64,000 bases of DNA, from NCBI GenBank assembly GCA_040954595.2, contig CM082589.2, forward strand, positions 1,178,001 through 1,242,000. Reading direction: 5' to 3'. The notes beneath the pieces are model-generated. The model was not told where the DNA came from. It saw only the letters and a list, made by a program, of their open reading frames with translations, and did no database searches. A program made the position numbers and the translations under genes. This stretch comes from Balanoglossus misakiensis (lineage: Eukaryota; Hemichordata). Positions within the stretch are counted from its first letter, which is position 1. The number at the start of each line of letters is the position of its first letter. This document shows positions 46,801-63,104 of the stretch, one piece after another.

Positions 46801-49800
46801 AAACATCGCGGTGTGTACTCTGCTCCCTGTACGCAACAAAAAGGCATAAAGGGTGACACATGTGTGCACTACCTTCAAATAAAATTGAGGTCAAAAATGG
46901 AATCAGTATCCCTCATACGTCATGTACACGTGCAAGATTATTGTCTAGTTGCCTTGGTTACGCACCAAGACGGAAGCATTATCTGTATCAAACAAGGTTA
47001 CCATACCAATTGCAGTGAAATTGTAATCTGAATAGCTTTGTTAATGATACTGACAGAAGAATGTGATACATGTAAATGATTTATCAATTAATTAATGTCC
47101 ATCTGATTCGCTTGCTTTTTCCATTTGTTTGTTTTGGGTGTATCAAATTTAATGTTGTTGGAAAATCAAAGTCAAAATTTAATGTCTACGACCTCGTGAT
47201 CTTCTACTTTCATTGACAAACAGTGTTTCAAATGTCAGAGTGGAAAAACAGTGGAATGTCTCTGTGTTCGTTGAGTGAACAAATCATGATTTCCAGGAAA
47301 GTTTAATTTGATGATGCATCACTTCCTCCAGCTGCCTCTGGAAAATGTCCTGTCACGGCAATATTCAAGGACAGCGGGAAATAACTCTGTGTTTTGTGGA
47401 TGCAAGTGGATGCCTGCAGATCTGATGATTTCAGCTGACAGGTGGTTGTACACAGTATAGAGACTGTTGTAGTTAAACCTTTAACCACAAAATGCTCTCC
47501 AATACTGATCTGAAGTTGACATACATTTTAAATTCAAATCAATTTGTTGTTTCGCTTTAGTGTAATCTGATTAAAATCAGATGTAGGGTAGGCTCGATCT
47601 TTATCTTTGTTGATTCTTGGCTTTTCAGTTCTCAGATGTACGTCACACAGGAGTGACAAATTTGTAAATTTGAAAATATAAAAACCAGAATGAAAATAAA
47701 AGGAAGAAAGAAAGAGGTGTACCTGATGTGTCCAGGAAGCAAAAGCAAACCACATTGCTTGCGGCAACGACATGAGTTTGTGTAACTCCGCATCAGATTC
47801 ATCTTCTAAGTCATTGCGTTGGATATACCGACCGTAGTAACCATAGGGACTGAGATAGCTGCACATGGACACACAGACACCACACACAACCATGCTGACG
47901 AAGATAGCGATCCAAAGGTCACCACTGAAAGGTTCCGCAAAACGAAAAAGGTTTTCTTCTTTTTTCTGGATCCCGAGAAGAACTGTGAGACCGAGATCCA
48001 GGTATGGTTTGGTGAAGTCAATTTCTTGCTGTCTTTCGTAACTTATTGTAAATGGTGCCACGGCAAGATCAACTTCCTACAGAGAAAAAATGGATTAGAT
48101 GTGATTACATTTTCTTTTATACATGCCTGTACACTGGGTGATCTGATGACAATGGCAATGACCGTAGCACGTAGTCTGAACCATGACACGATCGATATTT
48201 ATTAGTGCTTAAGTGAGGTTATTACTTGACTTTCATCAAGGATAATAAATTTTACTGCCAACGGTGGGAAACTACACAGATGATTAAACAATGTCAATAA
48301 CACTTAAACACATAATTTGTATCGTTACTTTACAAATGAGATATTAACACCTACTCTGTCTTTCAGCTGTCGAACCATTCCAGACCAGTTTCCTGTCTGA
48401 GGATCGAAAGATCCATAGTTTCCATCTGGCACCAATTTGAGTTCATACTCAAACAGAAGAGTTTTCTGCAACATGTCCAGTAGATCTTTGCAGTAGCCAT
48501 AGAAATTGTCATTTCCGGTAGCATCTGCGTCATGTATCATCATAAAAGGTTCTTCCTGATGGAGAAATGGGCAAAAGAGATTGCTTGATTGATTGATTGA
48601 TTTGACTGATTGATGACTCATTAAATTTCTCCTGAAGTCCTTTACTGAGCAAACATAAAACTCACTAAATCAATAACCACTTTGAAAAATCGTTACATGT
48701 ACATGTAGGTCAATGTTGCTCCCCTTTTTACGCACACATTTAAATGATCTATCAATGTCATGTCAGAGAGAAAGTTTTGACATTGTAAAAATATCATCAT
48801 ACGATCATAGTATCGAATATTTAGACCATTGAACAACAATTCCCAGACATGTCTGATCATTTTTGGCTTTGACATGGACAACATGGTGACATTGTTTTTC
48901 AAAACAGAAATTTAACTTACTAGAATTGTGGTAATACGTAAACTAATGTTCATTAGGTCAAAGTCATTGTCGACCGGTACATCCCGGCTGTTTCCCATAA
49001 AGACAAGCAATGAATTGTTCATAGTCAGATGGGGATAGCCTGGTTCACCACGCCAAGTGCCGACCTAGAGAAAACATTTGATTCATCAGAAATTATGACA
49101 ACATATACGTGACACAAATTTCCCGCAACGACCATAGGTGAATCGTGTAGCAAAAAAACCTGGATGTTTCAAAGAAGAGAGCTTTGGAAATGAGTTCAAA
49201 TTTGTGAACAACATTGCATCCATTGATTTGATGGCTTAGATGAACATTGCAATACATTGTGATGGGCCAATCGATAGCAGCATGGGACATAATTGCTCTT
49301 GTGTGATTGAATTCCTTCCCAGAGGATAAACCACATTTATTTTTGTGAAGGATACATTACCTTTTCTATAGTGACTTCCCTTACGTTTAGAATGTCGTAG
49401 CGGGGAATGGAGGGTGTCCGCTTAGCTGTGAATTGCAGGTCGTATGCAGTGCCTGGCCCTGTAATCTGTGACAACATAAAAGTTCACACATCATGAATAA
49501 ATGACTCGCTAAATCTCTCTTGAAACAAAAATAGTTGATGATTGATTGACTCGTGGTCATACTAGAAACAATAATTGATGGTAGTAAACTGATTGATTGG
49601 ATCCCTCATGAACAAAAAATAATCTTAACAGATGGCATAAGTACTACCGCATCAATTGAGTGTCCCACAAAGTGCCCTGACTTGTAACATGACAATATTA
49701 CTTTCATTGATTACCTGCTGAAGTTTTTCCCGTAACAATTGACCGTACCGCCAGGCTTTCGTCATGCTCTGTTCACGCGAACACAGTTTTTTGGAAAATT

Positions 49801-52800
49801 TCGGTGGTGTCCATTCTGTTGTGTTTTGTAAACACTGTGTCAATGCATATGCAACGGCCAGGACAGAATCGAATACATGGTAACTGGTGGCCTATAAGTC
49901 AACAAAATAAAGATCATAACAAGTGTTACCACGGCAATAGCAAATAACCGTTAACAGTGTGATTCTTGCTTTAAGATCCACAAGATGGTATTGGCCAATA
50001 GCTGTCACTTTTGGCTATTTTCTTCGCTAATATTTTCATTAAAACAAAATGGCATGTAAAGATACATGCACTTTCTATAGATACAGAGTGGGTGGTACAT
50101 GCGAAAACGATCATGCAAAATATTAAATTATATCTATATTTATTCATTATACACATCAAGGTTCTATTTTTACATCCATCTGCTCTGGTTACCATTGGTT
50201 TTCTTGTCTGCGGTTTTCATCTATAAATAAACCTTTATCAATCATAGGAGGGTGTTAACCTGATTATCTAGTGGAATTGGAGGTACCCTGTATGTAGACA
50301 GTGAATTTAATATATACCATCTCGCTAGTTACATTGTTAATTAACACAAAAAGAATGATTTTTGTTGGCTGTTGTGTCAGAGTGTGGAACTAACCGGTAA
50401 TGGAAGCTGTCCACCATTCAGAGTCCAATTTCGGTAGAAGGCGTCGGCTAATTGGCCAAGTCCAACAGATGTTCTGGTACCTATCAATCCCCGGAGATAG
50501 TGTGGTATCGTACCGTTGATTTGGTGCAAAGTAGGCTGAAAGAGAACAGCGATCGAAAACCATGTAAATTTATAGAGTGACAGAAAAGAACTACAAGTAG
50601 TTGGTGAAAAAACTATAGTTATGACTTGTACTTATATGAAAACATTTTAAAACTGACCAAACTTGACTCACCAGGGAAGTTGTCATATCAGTGACAATCC
50701 ATGCCCAACCAGCACCAGTCATGCCTTGTGCCGCGGCCTGTTGTAACACGAGTTCCGTGTAGGGTGCATGGGAATGGAGTATGACGATTCTGCCACCTTT
50801 GGTCCGAATGTTAAGTAGTTGCCTTGTCACGTTGAAAGCTGCTAGGTTTGTAGTTGGATAAAACTCTTCTCCCCCGACTATCGACCAATCAGCTTTGACA
50901 GCCGTGGCGTGAAACTCACCTATCAAACCATCTGCACCTAGTGGACATATCAATAGACAGGTGTGAAATATTAGATAAAACGATTGATAGACTTACATTC
51001 TAGCCACATGAACTGTGCTCTCCAAGTCTATTGTGGTTATAAGTAGATGAGGTCCAATACTTACCATATTCTGCAGAGACCATAAACGCAAATCTTGTCC
51101 AATGAAAATGCTGGACCAGATCCACCAATACTTTACTCTGAATCGTATCAGGTGACGACATTTTAAAAAGATAAGGATTGGAAGAGGCATGTAGAGACAG
51201 CATTGGGTCCGTCGCAGCCACTGATATTTGAGGTATATGGAGGGCATCCAAAATTGGATATATTGCTTTGACGCCCCTTGACGTCGTCGGACCAATAATT
51301 GCAACAACTTGTTCTGATGTCTGATGGCATACTGGAAATGAAGAAGTACCAGAAAGTTGTGAGTGTGCATCTTCAAGCGAAATGAGATCGCTGTCATGTG
51401 TGTGAGCGATTTCTTTCAGCTTGTATTGAAAATACATTTGAAGGTTCTCCCAGCCTTGCACAGCTGCGAGATTGAATGTTTTGTGACATGGTTTGACAGT
51501 CAAAGAAAGTGTATCTCTACATCCACATGTGAGTTGTAATTACTAAGAGATTAACTTTCATGACAGGTGACATTAAATTGTTATTTTCTGACAGATTGGA
51601 AATTTTATGACCATCTGCTTCACCCTAAACTACATTGACGTAATTTGCTCGACTCGACTTTTGATGCAAGATGAGTATTCCATGAGATGAAAGCATATTC
51701 TTTGTCAATAAGATTGTCAAGCAACCAAACTGCCATATTGCAAGCTATTGACATAAGCTTACCATTTTGTATGTGTTCAAAGCTGTTGGAGTCTTGAGAA
51801 CTTGTTGATATTATGTACTCAAGCCTCGTTGAAGGAAGTATTTCTGAATTATTATTCACATAATCAACAGAAAGGTTGAGTGCTAAGGTGGCAGATTCCA
51901 TATCGTCTATATCATCAAGCAGCATGCCTGAAATGTAAGAAGAAATGAAGACTGTTGACATGTTTCAAAACATGATCAATCTGTAGCAATATACATGTAA
52001 CAATTTATATGAGGAAACTCGTTCACTGTCAGCAGGATGGTTAAATTTGGAAGGTCTGCATGATATGTAACACTAAATTGGACCACTACAGAAAAGTTTA
52101 AACTTCTGAATGTCTGGAATGCGAAATTGAGTATGGTTATTCAGTAATTTTCGTTTTATATACCTCAACTTTCTACCTAAAAGATAACATCAACTTGGTG
52201 CACGTTGCGGCTGGCATCCGCATGGCATGACTCGACGAGGTCAATATTTCGTTTAAAACACTAACCTTCTTGTTGGACGATATTTGCAGTTTCAATATTG
52301 ATAACAACTGAGCATATGTGCGATATTCTAGGCGAACTGGAGTGAAATTCCTTCCAAATTATCCACAAAAACTGAGCAGGCAACAACAAGCAGCTCGTCC
52401 GTTCATCTCAACGTTGAAATCACGTGACCCTAGATGAGCGCTTGCGTTCGAAAATTTGATACATTGTAACAAAATCGTACATTTCTGCTCTGACGCGGAT
52501 GACGTGACTTGACTGGGGGTTTTGCTAGGGGTTTTGTACCCAGAGTCGCTGTCATATGTACACCATAATCTACGACCCGCTAAATTTCAGATTTTCACTC
52601 AAAAAATGTTAATTTTCTGCTGATTAACATTGACATTATCATATATGTGTCAGGTCTTGAATAAATACTAGTAGTCACGTACAATTTAGCTATTTAAATG
52701 TAAATGGAAGGTCTTCTGAAGAAATCCGACTTGATATCACAGTATCCCCAGAGATCTCAGATTTCGAATCATAATTAGAATAATTAGTGGCTGTCTTCTG

Positions 52801-55800
52801 AACATATCCCTTCGTATCATTTTACTCAAATATGAGAGAACACATCTCAGGTCTTAGAGTAAACTTGCTGTCTATATAGACTAATGTCACCTTTCCGTTT
52901 GTTCATACCCGATGTTGAAAAGCATTTCTGGTACGTTTAATCTTCACAGACAGAAATCACCAAGATAGATTGTATCTACATGACCTTACAGAGTGCTGAA
53001 CGAATCATGTCAGCATGCAACAACACGAAAATGTAACCTTGCAGCTTTGTTGAATCGATGGAACAAATATGCAAATCCATGGCCAGCGGACTTCGACTAA
53101 TCCCTGAATACGAATGTCGACAATTTACATTATCAAATTTACTTCTGTGGAAAAGGGTTTAGGTTGCAATTCGATTGAGTGTACGTTAGTATGCGCCTTG
53201 AAAGTCACAGTTGTTTTCATATTTTGCTCAAGGCAAGTTTAGATTTTTAATTCTCAAGCTTTCTATCACCATGACAATCAGGCCTGAAACACTGCCAGGT
53301 CTCAACCTGCACCATCTAACCAGCGATCCTTCAGATAATCACTTTTGAGCAAATGCAATTCAATTGTATCATCACCATGTCTTTATAACAGAAACGTGCA
53401 CTGTTGATCATTTTTCTAGTTAAACAAGGATTGTATTCCGTGTTTCATATTCTATTCACGTATACAGCAAATGGGAAGTAATATTGTTACTACAACACTG
53501 AAGTATCTTTAGCAATCGGGGAAATTGTATCAGCACAGAGCCTTTACTATAACAGTCTACACTTCAATAAGCCTAGACACAGACAAAAGCAGTCGCTGTA
53601 TTCAATAAAGTGTAAGAATACTGATTGAAATGTACATTTGTATGTGTGTGTTTGTTGAATACATTCATATCAGCTTCATTTCAACTAAACCTCCAAGGCA
53701 AGAGAGAATACTCATGCCGCATCCATTATTTGTAACCTATCGAACATTACATCAGCCATGCACTTTGTTCTCTCTGGCTGTAAATTGAACAGACTGTGTG
53801 CTCAGTGTACCATTAGGATGCTTATCTGAAAGCCTACATCTGAAACAATGACGTCAATTTACAAAGCAATCAAGATGTCTCAAGTCGGTGAGCGAGGATC
53901 TCTGCCACCGTTGCCTAATTACGTCCATGGATAGAACCAGGTCAAAGGTCGTCGATGAAATTTGAAATGCCTCTATTAAAAATCCCATATCACGCTTCAT
54001 TAATTACAATACAACAATCTTCCTAAATTCATCGAAAATTCCTTCTCATGGAAAATGTTGATTTTATTCATTTGCTATTGGTTCTAATATCAATCATGTT
54101 TGGAAGGTATTGTCACTGTTGGTTTATTCGCTGTAAATCTGTGTAGTAAGTGTTAATGGTCGCGATAGGCTACTTTACTGCGGAGAGATACATTAAAATT
54201 CAGTGCGGGATATATCTCTGTGATCGGTTTTGGGTCTGGGTCAATTTTCAGAATGATCTCGACATGAATTGTAAATTAAGTGGATTTGTGTTATTGCAAT
54301 ATTGCCAGGTCGGGTCATGACTGAGCACAGCTGCCGATTTGCGTTAAAAACTTCACATTTTAACCCAGAAATGTAATCTCATATATTCGCATTGACGCCA
54401 GCGAAGTTTAAAACCAGCCTTCTATATTCGATTCAAACCAATCTTTCTGAAAGTTACATTACTGTACACGGTTGACGGATGAACCTTGGCCCTTGAATAC
54501 TCGGCAAACCGATATGAACATGTTGACAACAGTAAGTGACAGACGTCATTCATGCTCTACACGGTATATAAGAAAAAAATGAAATCGTGACCAGCATGAG
54601 AAATCTAGCCAAGCAAATATATGTTATACTAGTATTAGTTACTCCCACGGGCGTAGTCCCGAGACTTATGGTTCCGCTCCCTCTGTGTGCGTGTGTGTTT
54701 TCAGAGCCTTTTATACTCAGAAATGCCCAGACCGATTTCACTCGACCTCGTTGCAAGGACAGAGTACATGTACTTCGGATGTACATATGCACGTCAGTTT
54801 CCTCAGACATTCCTCTCTTGTAACTTATAAAAATTCCAAATTCTTAGTGAAACATTGTACGAATACTATAGTATTCCGAATGTGGAGTGACCACCAAATA
54901 CCAAAGAGCCAAAGTTATATAACATTTGCTTAAATTACATAAATGGTAATTGTGAAAATATCTTTATACGTTTGTATGTGATACATCTAGGTGGATTCTA
55001 TAGCTACTGGTAGAATTAACATTGCAACGCACAAATAAATACCACATATGGTCTACAATCACTAAATGCATTGTGACGTATAGAAACGAGTCCTTTGTTG
55101 CCATAATCGAGCCTACACATCTAGAATACAATGTCACAGGGGTCAGAAACAAAATGGAACTGCACAAAAGACGGCGACACGTTGCACATTTACCAATCAA
55201 ATTATTATTTTTTTCTCCTCCAAGTCACGCTACACAATACATGCTCTCAGGAGATGAATAAATTAATACATATTTCGACTTCAAGAATAAAGTATGGATT
55301 TTGACTAATTGTTCGTCTATGAATGTTATCAGTCATGTGGTGACTCAAGGACGAGAGGTATACTTAGTTTGTAATAACGAACAATATCATGAAACTATTG
55401 TTTTTAGTTTTATGTGGCCAAATTTTAGGGGTGCATTACAGTTTTGGGGTGTGCATTATAGGAAAACAGCTCTGAACTACCGCATATAGGGGGCAAGACA
55501 AGTTTATTTTCCTCTGAACGACAATTTCTTAGGTATCCCTGTCGTATTTACACCAACTGCAACAAGGTGCGCGATTGTTAAAAGCTTCTGCGCATGAGCC
55601 CATGGTATGGCTTTCGTTGTAACAACTGAGGTTAGTGACTCATCTATATATGTATCGCATCACAGCCTCGTTGTTTGTTTGTTGTGCCAGTAAAACGCAT
55701 GAGAACACATACACAAAAGAAAACGACTGTAAATTGATTCCGACGATTATGTAGTTTGATTTATTTAAATGCCATAACGCCTACTGGACATAATGAAAGG

Positions 55801-58800
55801 CGAGCATTGTCAGTGTATACGGACATATTTTGGGGTACAGCATGTGCCTTCAGATAAGCAGCACAGTGTGACTAAATATTATTGTCGATAGGCAATGCTG
55901 TGTGAAACAGGAATTTTCTTCAACAACTGAATAATGTGGAGACCGTCTAAAACAGGAATCCTACTTGATTAAAGTCAAACGTGCGCATTTCTCCTGCAAC
56001 GGATATATATGCATACAGCTGCAAACGGCCTGTGTCAAACATCAAATCCTTTGTAGAATGTTATGATGGTTTCATGGGATTGTTAAATAGGTGTGGGTGG
56101 TCGTGGAGCACAGCCGTTGAAGTTTTCATATCGTTTCTTTCGTAGAATGGAAAAGCTACATATAAATATCTATTTTATCCCACCAATTATAATCTACGAA
56201 TCAAAGCAGGGAGAAAGACATTATGGTGGCATTTAAATGCTGTATGGTTGGCATTTGCAGTGGTTCGACATGAAAGGTGTCCACAACATTAATGGCCATG
56301 TATATATTCGTCTCTGGTGCCTGAGGTGATGTTTTAACGATTCAAAGGTGGCATACAATGTAATCAAGCAAGCGATTTATCGACATTGCGAACACCTCAA
56401 CCTCACAGGAATGGGAAATGATACGATAGTTGAATCTTGAGATTTTGGCGAGAGACCGGTGTGACGATTTTGATGTTGCATTGAGCACTGCGCATGTCAT
56501 AATCCACCTGACCTTTTCGCTCATATGCTGTGGAGCATATTTAAGGAACGCGAGATTTGAAACATTAAAACAGGTCACTTTCCTCTCAATATAACGGAAG
56601 CGTGAGGCAGGCAGCCGGTAGATTCGTTAACAATCCAAATTATGTTCTGAATCAAATTAACGTCTACGTCGCCACATCTAACCGATTTCGATTTTTTGGA
56701 TGGTTTATTTGATCATGAGAAATACACTATATCAATTTTCTAAGGCCAAATAAAGCAAGTATTGATCTGATAGATACCGCATTACCTTATATTCATAGTG
56801 TAATCGCCAAAATGCGTTTTGTATACTGTTCATATTTCTTGGCAATGGAAATTGAAAGCTAAATATATTTATAGAGCTCAGCTCGTGTTTCACCTCACGA
56901 TATGCAAGCTTGTATGCAAATATAAAGTGCATTTGGGTCATGCTAATAATAGGTATATATGCATTTGTACATTCTGAGGGGTTCTCATAATGCAGCGTAC
57001 AACAAAAATGTAGTAAAATGTTCAAAGTTAAGTACCGTTCATTTAAGTAAGACTTACGGTGCACTAACCACGTGATATACAACAACGTGCCCTTCCAGGT
57101 ACCAATAATGTCAGAAACATTATCAGTTATCTAAACTCTATTGCACGTTGTATTGTGGATGTCTTTCACATCCCCTAGGAAACATCACTCTCGATAAAAA
57201 GGAAAGGCCCAGATTAACAGGAGTATTCCGTCGCTGACAACAAAATGACAAAGAACATTCGTCACAGCTTGTGGTCTCGCCAGCAAGCACAGAATACTAA
57301 CATCTCTATCTGAGTCTATCTCTGTGGTAACGCAAACGACGCTGAATAAAGCTTTTCAGATAGGAATCAAGTCTAACATTTGTGGTGCATGTATCATCGT
57401 TTCATGGTTATTTTTGATCAATCTACTAGTATTTTAGACATTCCATTGTTCATAATATACCAATAAATTTATTCCATGGTACACAACAACGCGATGCACA
57501 CATTAAATGTGTTCGACTCGAGCCCTGGCGTTTTATTCATGGGGTCACGCATTTACCACGCAGAGTGCAAACACTGAGAAAGGAAAATTCTGATTAGCTG
57601 TGTGTTGTTTTAGCTTTTCAATCTCATCCCAATGTACGCCAATACCGCACAAGCTTCGACAGAGACGTTTCCATGGCGACAACTTCTTCTATCATACATT
57701 GACCTTCTGCATACAATCGCTAGTACACCTATAGACCTGTCACTGGTATAGCTGCGAGCAAAACGCTATCATAGTGCCCTTCCTAAACTTGCACCGAGTG
57801 CTAGAAATACACTGTATCATCAAAAATGGCGTCATCGGGTTTATGTACGTCCAACAGCGAGCAGACGACCATCTCTTGGGAAGGGACGATTATACAACAA
57901 GTACACGAACTCAATTAAACTAATTGGAAATGTAAAGGGATTTGTGCCAATGTTACATGTTGAGTAGACATTTCCTACTGATGTTTTTGTTTTAACCGGG
58001 ATATTTATCTTTCTAATATTTAGCAGTGATCACAGTCTTCATGACAACGGAGTGGAAACGGGCATGAATTATTATTACTATTTGAAGTGCGTGGACATGA
58101 GAGCATCCTGGAGCAATTTTATGCACCGTTAATGCCGTCAAGAGATACCTCACGTTTTGCTTGTCTGCTTTCGCGACGCCAGGGATTTCCTCCCAGATAT
58201 GAAGTGATCTATGTACACGGTACTTGAGGGCATGTGTGGTATTCTGGGTGCTTAGAAGTCAAGATGACGCCTTTTCAGTCGAGCAGGGAAATTCATGAAC
58301 CGATGGCCGGCATCAGAGAATGTCATTATTTAGCTCAAATATCAGGTTCTCACTCGTACTATCACATCCGCCATTGGCAATGGCCGGATATGTGACTGTG
58401 GTTATGCAAATTAGCTGTTCATAAATGCATTCACTCTAGTGTATACATGGTCTCGAGAATAAACCATTTAGGTTTCGCATTTTGATATAGTCTTCCCTCC
58501 AACAATTATACTCGACAGAAAATATCAACATTCCTTGCACTCGTAATATACGTGCTTGTTCGTAAAAGATGACTTCGACACGAAGGGCCATAAATTGAAT
58601 GACTAGCCTACCTAAAACAGACATAATCAACAAACTATAAAACGATACACGTCCAAATTTCAATTCACACATAAAATCACAATAAAGCGCGTTTTATGAA
58701 TAACGAACAGTATTCACAATTCATTACTATATAGGTCCGTTCAATAAAACCGATTGTTTCATTCAGTAAACGTACTTTAACTCTACTCTACGGTTTTAGT

Positions 58801-60251
58801 AAAACACTGAAAAAGCACAACAATCATGCAGATTCGACCTCATATGAAAGGTGGGATGCTGCATGCATGCGCATCTAGCAATCTGCTGTATTATTGACTA
58901 GGCATTTGCGTCATTAATTTGTTGCGGATTTGTGCGGAGTGTGATATTTAAGGGATTTCATCCGTCTTCTCTTATTCATAACGATGGTTTTATTTATTCT
59001 CTCTCCCATATGCTGTGGTATGGATCCGTGTCGATTGTGTTTGAATATTAACGTTCTGATTTACTAGTTGATTCTCAATGCAAGTTCATGGAATGTAATG
59101 TCGGGTATCTCGGAAGGCATTTGAGTCCATACTATATGCAGCCGCATGTTTGTTTATAGAATTCGCTGTTGAATTTATTTGGCATGAATAAGGAAAACAG
59201 CATTAACCACTTTGTTTGTTATCTCAATTTTCCCCTCGGAAACCTACACGCTCACTGACAGCAAATGAATCCAGTGGCAATCTTCGCTTAAAAACCATCT
59301 TCATCCGGATTATCAAACACAAATTTTCCTGGAATTCTTTCTGTACCTTTTGCCCTAAATTCCCGACCATATGATGACAGTTTTACATGAATGAGTAAAA
59401 TCATTTTAATATCATATATAGATAATAATGATGGAACGAGTTATGGGTTGGCGATCTATCATGTGATTGAATATTAATAAGATGCACGACCTGGTTGAGA
59501 GATACCGCAATTTATTATCAAGCTAAGGATTACTAACACATTGATTGTAAGTACCATATCTTTCTGACGAAAAAGACAATCGGGTGGACGAATGACCAGG
59601 ATTGATCGATCCATCCATGACAACCAGAACAGCCTCCAACACACCAACCCACCCACCCACCTATCCATTAATTCATTCATTCACTTGTATATATCGACAC
59701 ATCCAAATCAACCAATGACATACTGGTTAAACATCAATCGTTTGTACACAATTTTCTCTCTCTTGTGCAATGCGACCCTCAACTTTGATGTGATAGAAGT
59801 ATAGAAACATTCACTGTCAGAACTTTAGTCCTACATAAAACACGTCTAAAAGCGAAGCGCTCCAAAGGTTGACGTAAAGAGTCACCCCGCCTCAGCACGA
59901 CACATCGCAGTTGCCAGTAATACGCTTGTTTTAAACTTTGACTGGTACAAGGCCGGGCTATGTTTAGCTGGAATATTCATATGAAATATTCAAAAAATTT
60001 GTACGTGTTTTAAACATTAGGCCTATTTGTTTTGGGGATATCCACTTGCAACGACATAATATGACATGGGTTTCTGCGCTGCGAGTCATAGATACGGGTA
60101 GGCAGAGCGTATTGCAGGGATGTCGGTTTCCTAATTCAGATATTGCGATGAATTGACAACAACACTCACCTATGTACACCTTGCTGGGCGGCTGTGCCAG
60201 ACAGCACACACACATCACTGCTGCCACGACCGAATATTGTAAAACCTCCAT
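43884..60251 (-). CDS. ionotropic glutamate receptor subunit with glycine-type binding residues
   Basis: Fourteen coding exons, all phase-consistent, give 952 residues: 60170-60251, 51763-51927, 51065-51331, 50672-50937, 50395-50535, 49715-49891, 49361-49465, 48921-49064, 48355-48555, 47723-48076, 46694-46826, 45912-46331, 44312-44460, 43884-44138. Signal peptide [20 protein letters not shown] comes first. The amino-terminal domain spans about 27-400 ([15 protein letters not shown]). The ligand core has AP-T-R (Pro524, Thr526, Arg531, the amino-acid alpha-carboxyl site). M1 follows, then the pore loop, then M3 with [10 protein letters not shown] (662-671), then S2 with WDSA (Trp747-Asp748) and M4 ([16 protein letters not shown]). 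Trp-Asp at this place is the glycine-selecting pair of GluN1. The pore Q/R/N site is His633, which is unusual. The usual S/T after the S2 start is Gln-Pro. By these features it may be of the Epsilon class; placement needs a tree. It lies at the neuronal plasma membrane in known relatives. Confidence 0.92.
51928..60169 (-). other. 8.2-kb first intron of the glutamate receptor gene
   Basis: Joined from donor ATAG|GTGAGT after the signal-peptide exon to acceptor ACATTTCAG|GCATG, phase 1. No other gene was recognised inside. A short open frame at 54587-54823 (+) with a TATA-like TATATAAG just before it has no recognisable family. The intron is far longer than the others in this gene (roughly 0.1-1.4 kb), so regulatory elements are plausible. 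Confidence 0.7.
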
Positions 60252-61540
60252 AACCGAAGAACAGAATATATATCCAATATCAAAAAAGCTGCGTGTTGTT
60301 TTCAGACCGCCAGCGTCGGCAATGCCAATGACTCTAACAGCATGCTAGCTGGTCATGGCATAATTCTGGCAGACTCGTATTTGAATAAATAATGCGGGTT
60401 TTACGGCTGACAGCACGTTGTCGAGATGCCCCCCTAACGGCATCAATTTTCAAACAGCTTTTGAAAACGCCGACTTCACGAGTGGTTGCACCGACCTCGA
60501 CAGAAAAGATGCCGATGAATGATATAATCGACATGCGCCGGTCGAGGTCGTTATATCCGCGTTGAAAACTGTTTGTGGGGCGAGTTGACGACTGAGAAAC
60601 CAGGAGAAACGCCCTGGGAAAAGCAGCCGCTAATCTTATGCGTATTTTGTGGGTTATATTATGGTATACAAGCCGCCTCAATCAGAGAAATGACACACTT
60701 TTGCGGTCACATCACAAAGTGACACTTTCTAAATAAGCTTACTCCTCTTATTTTTTAACCAGTTTTCAGCCACTAATTCAAGCGAAATAATCGCAAAAAT
60801 ATGCTCAACTATTTTATATCGCTACTACCCAAATCTGGGGTGATAATGCACTCGATATTGCGTTATATCTTTGGTAGGAATCGCTTGTACCCGCAAGGTG
60901 GTTGTTTTTATAGTAGCTGGCAGTTGATTTTTTTTTTTTTTTTTTGCGCTTGACGCCGTACCCAGGTGCGCGAAAGGCGGGGCCAAAGGTTACAGTTTAT
61001 ACCGGTATTTAAAATTCACTACAACTAACCGTTTGTATAAATTTCTGCAAGTTCGCTTTACACTTAGCGATACCGTAGGGCTGAGGTGGTCATTTAAGTC
61101 AACGAAATGTGTGTAAACATGTCTTGACGCTCACAATGGTCTTTAAATCACCACTAGGCCAACAATGATATCAAAAGATTTTAAGTGAATTTTTTCAATA
61201 CTGCAAGAGTTAGCTGAGCCTACCCCGAAACTACAGAAGCAGCGATAGAAATTCTACATTCAGCATAATAGACTCGCCTTTGAATCATGTCGTAGATGTA
61301 CTTTCTTTTTACTATACCACTATACAGCGGAAACACTGCCTAAAATACATAGGCTCCTTCGACCGCTGGCGGCAGGTTTACCGCTGAACTTCAAACTCGA
61401 ACTCTAGGGGGCGCTGGACGTAAAAATTATGGGATGGTTTGGTGTGACTTTCCAGAAAAGAATAAAGACACACAATACAGTTTTTACTTGCAATACAGTG
61501 TTTTTTTTACTCTTCTCAACTCTGTTTTGCCATTGTTCAT
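60252..61540. other. 5' region of the glutamate receptor gene and gap to RPS7
   Basis: The sequence just upstream of the receptor start is less AT-rich. It contains an inverted repeat CGACCTCGAC (60492-60501) and GTCGAGGTCG (60541-60550). A poly-T run lies at about 60929-60946. Open frames here, including 60334-60681 (-), show no family. An AGTAAA near 61507-61512 may end the RPS7 mRNA. Confidence 0.45.
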
Positions 61541-61549
61541 CAACTGAAA

Positions 61550-63104
<1,555 letters not shown>

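Noticed and set aside
46582-47031. 149-residue + strand frame
   Set aside because: Overlaps the conserved M3 exon of the glutamate receptor in antisense and shows no domain.
51332-51503. Extension of the third receptor exon upstream ([11 protein letters not shown] and following)
   Set aside because: Direct joining of 51763 to 51331 in phase 1 gives [19 protein letters not shown], which matches family length exactly; the extra residues would be an insertion and include the acceptor tract.
54587-54823. Hydrophobic-start, Cys-containing small frame with TATATAAG just upstream
   Set aside because: The TATA-like sequence is too close to the ATG for a normal start, and there is no family or splice support.
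60334-60681. 115-residue - strand frame upstream of the receptor start
   Set aside because: No domain, and it lies in the likely promoter or leader of the receptor gene.
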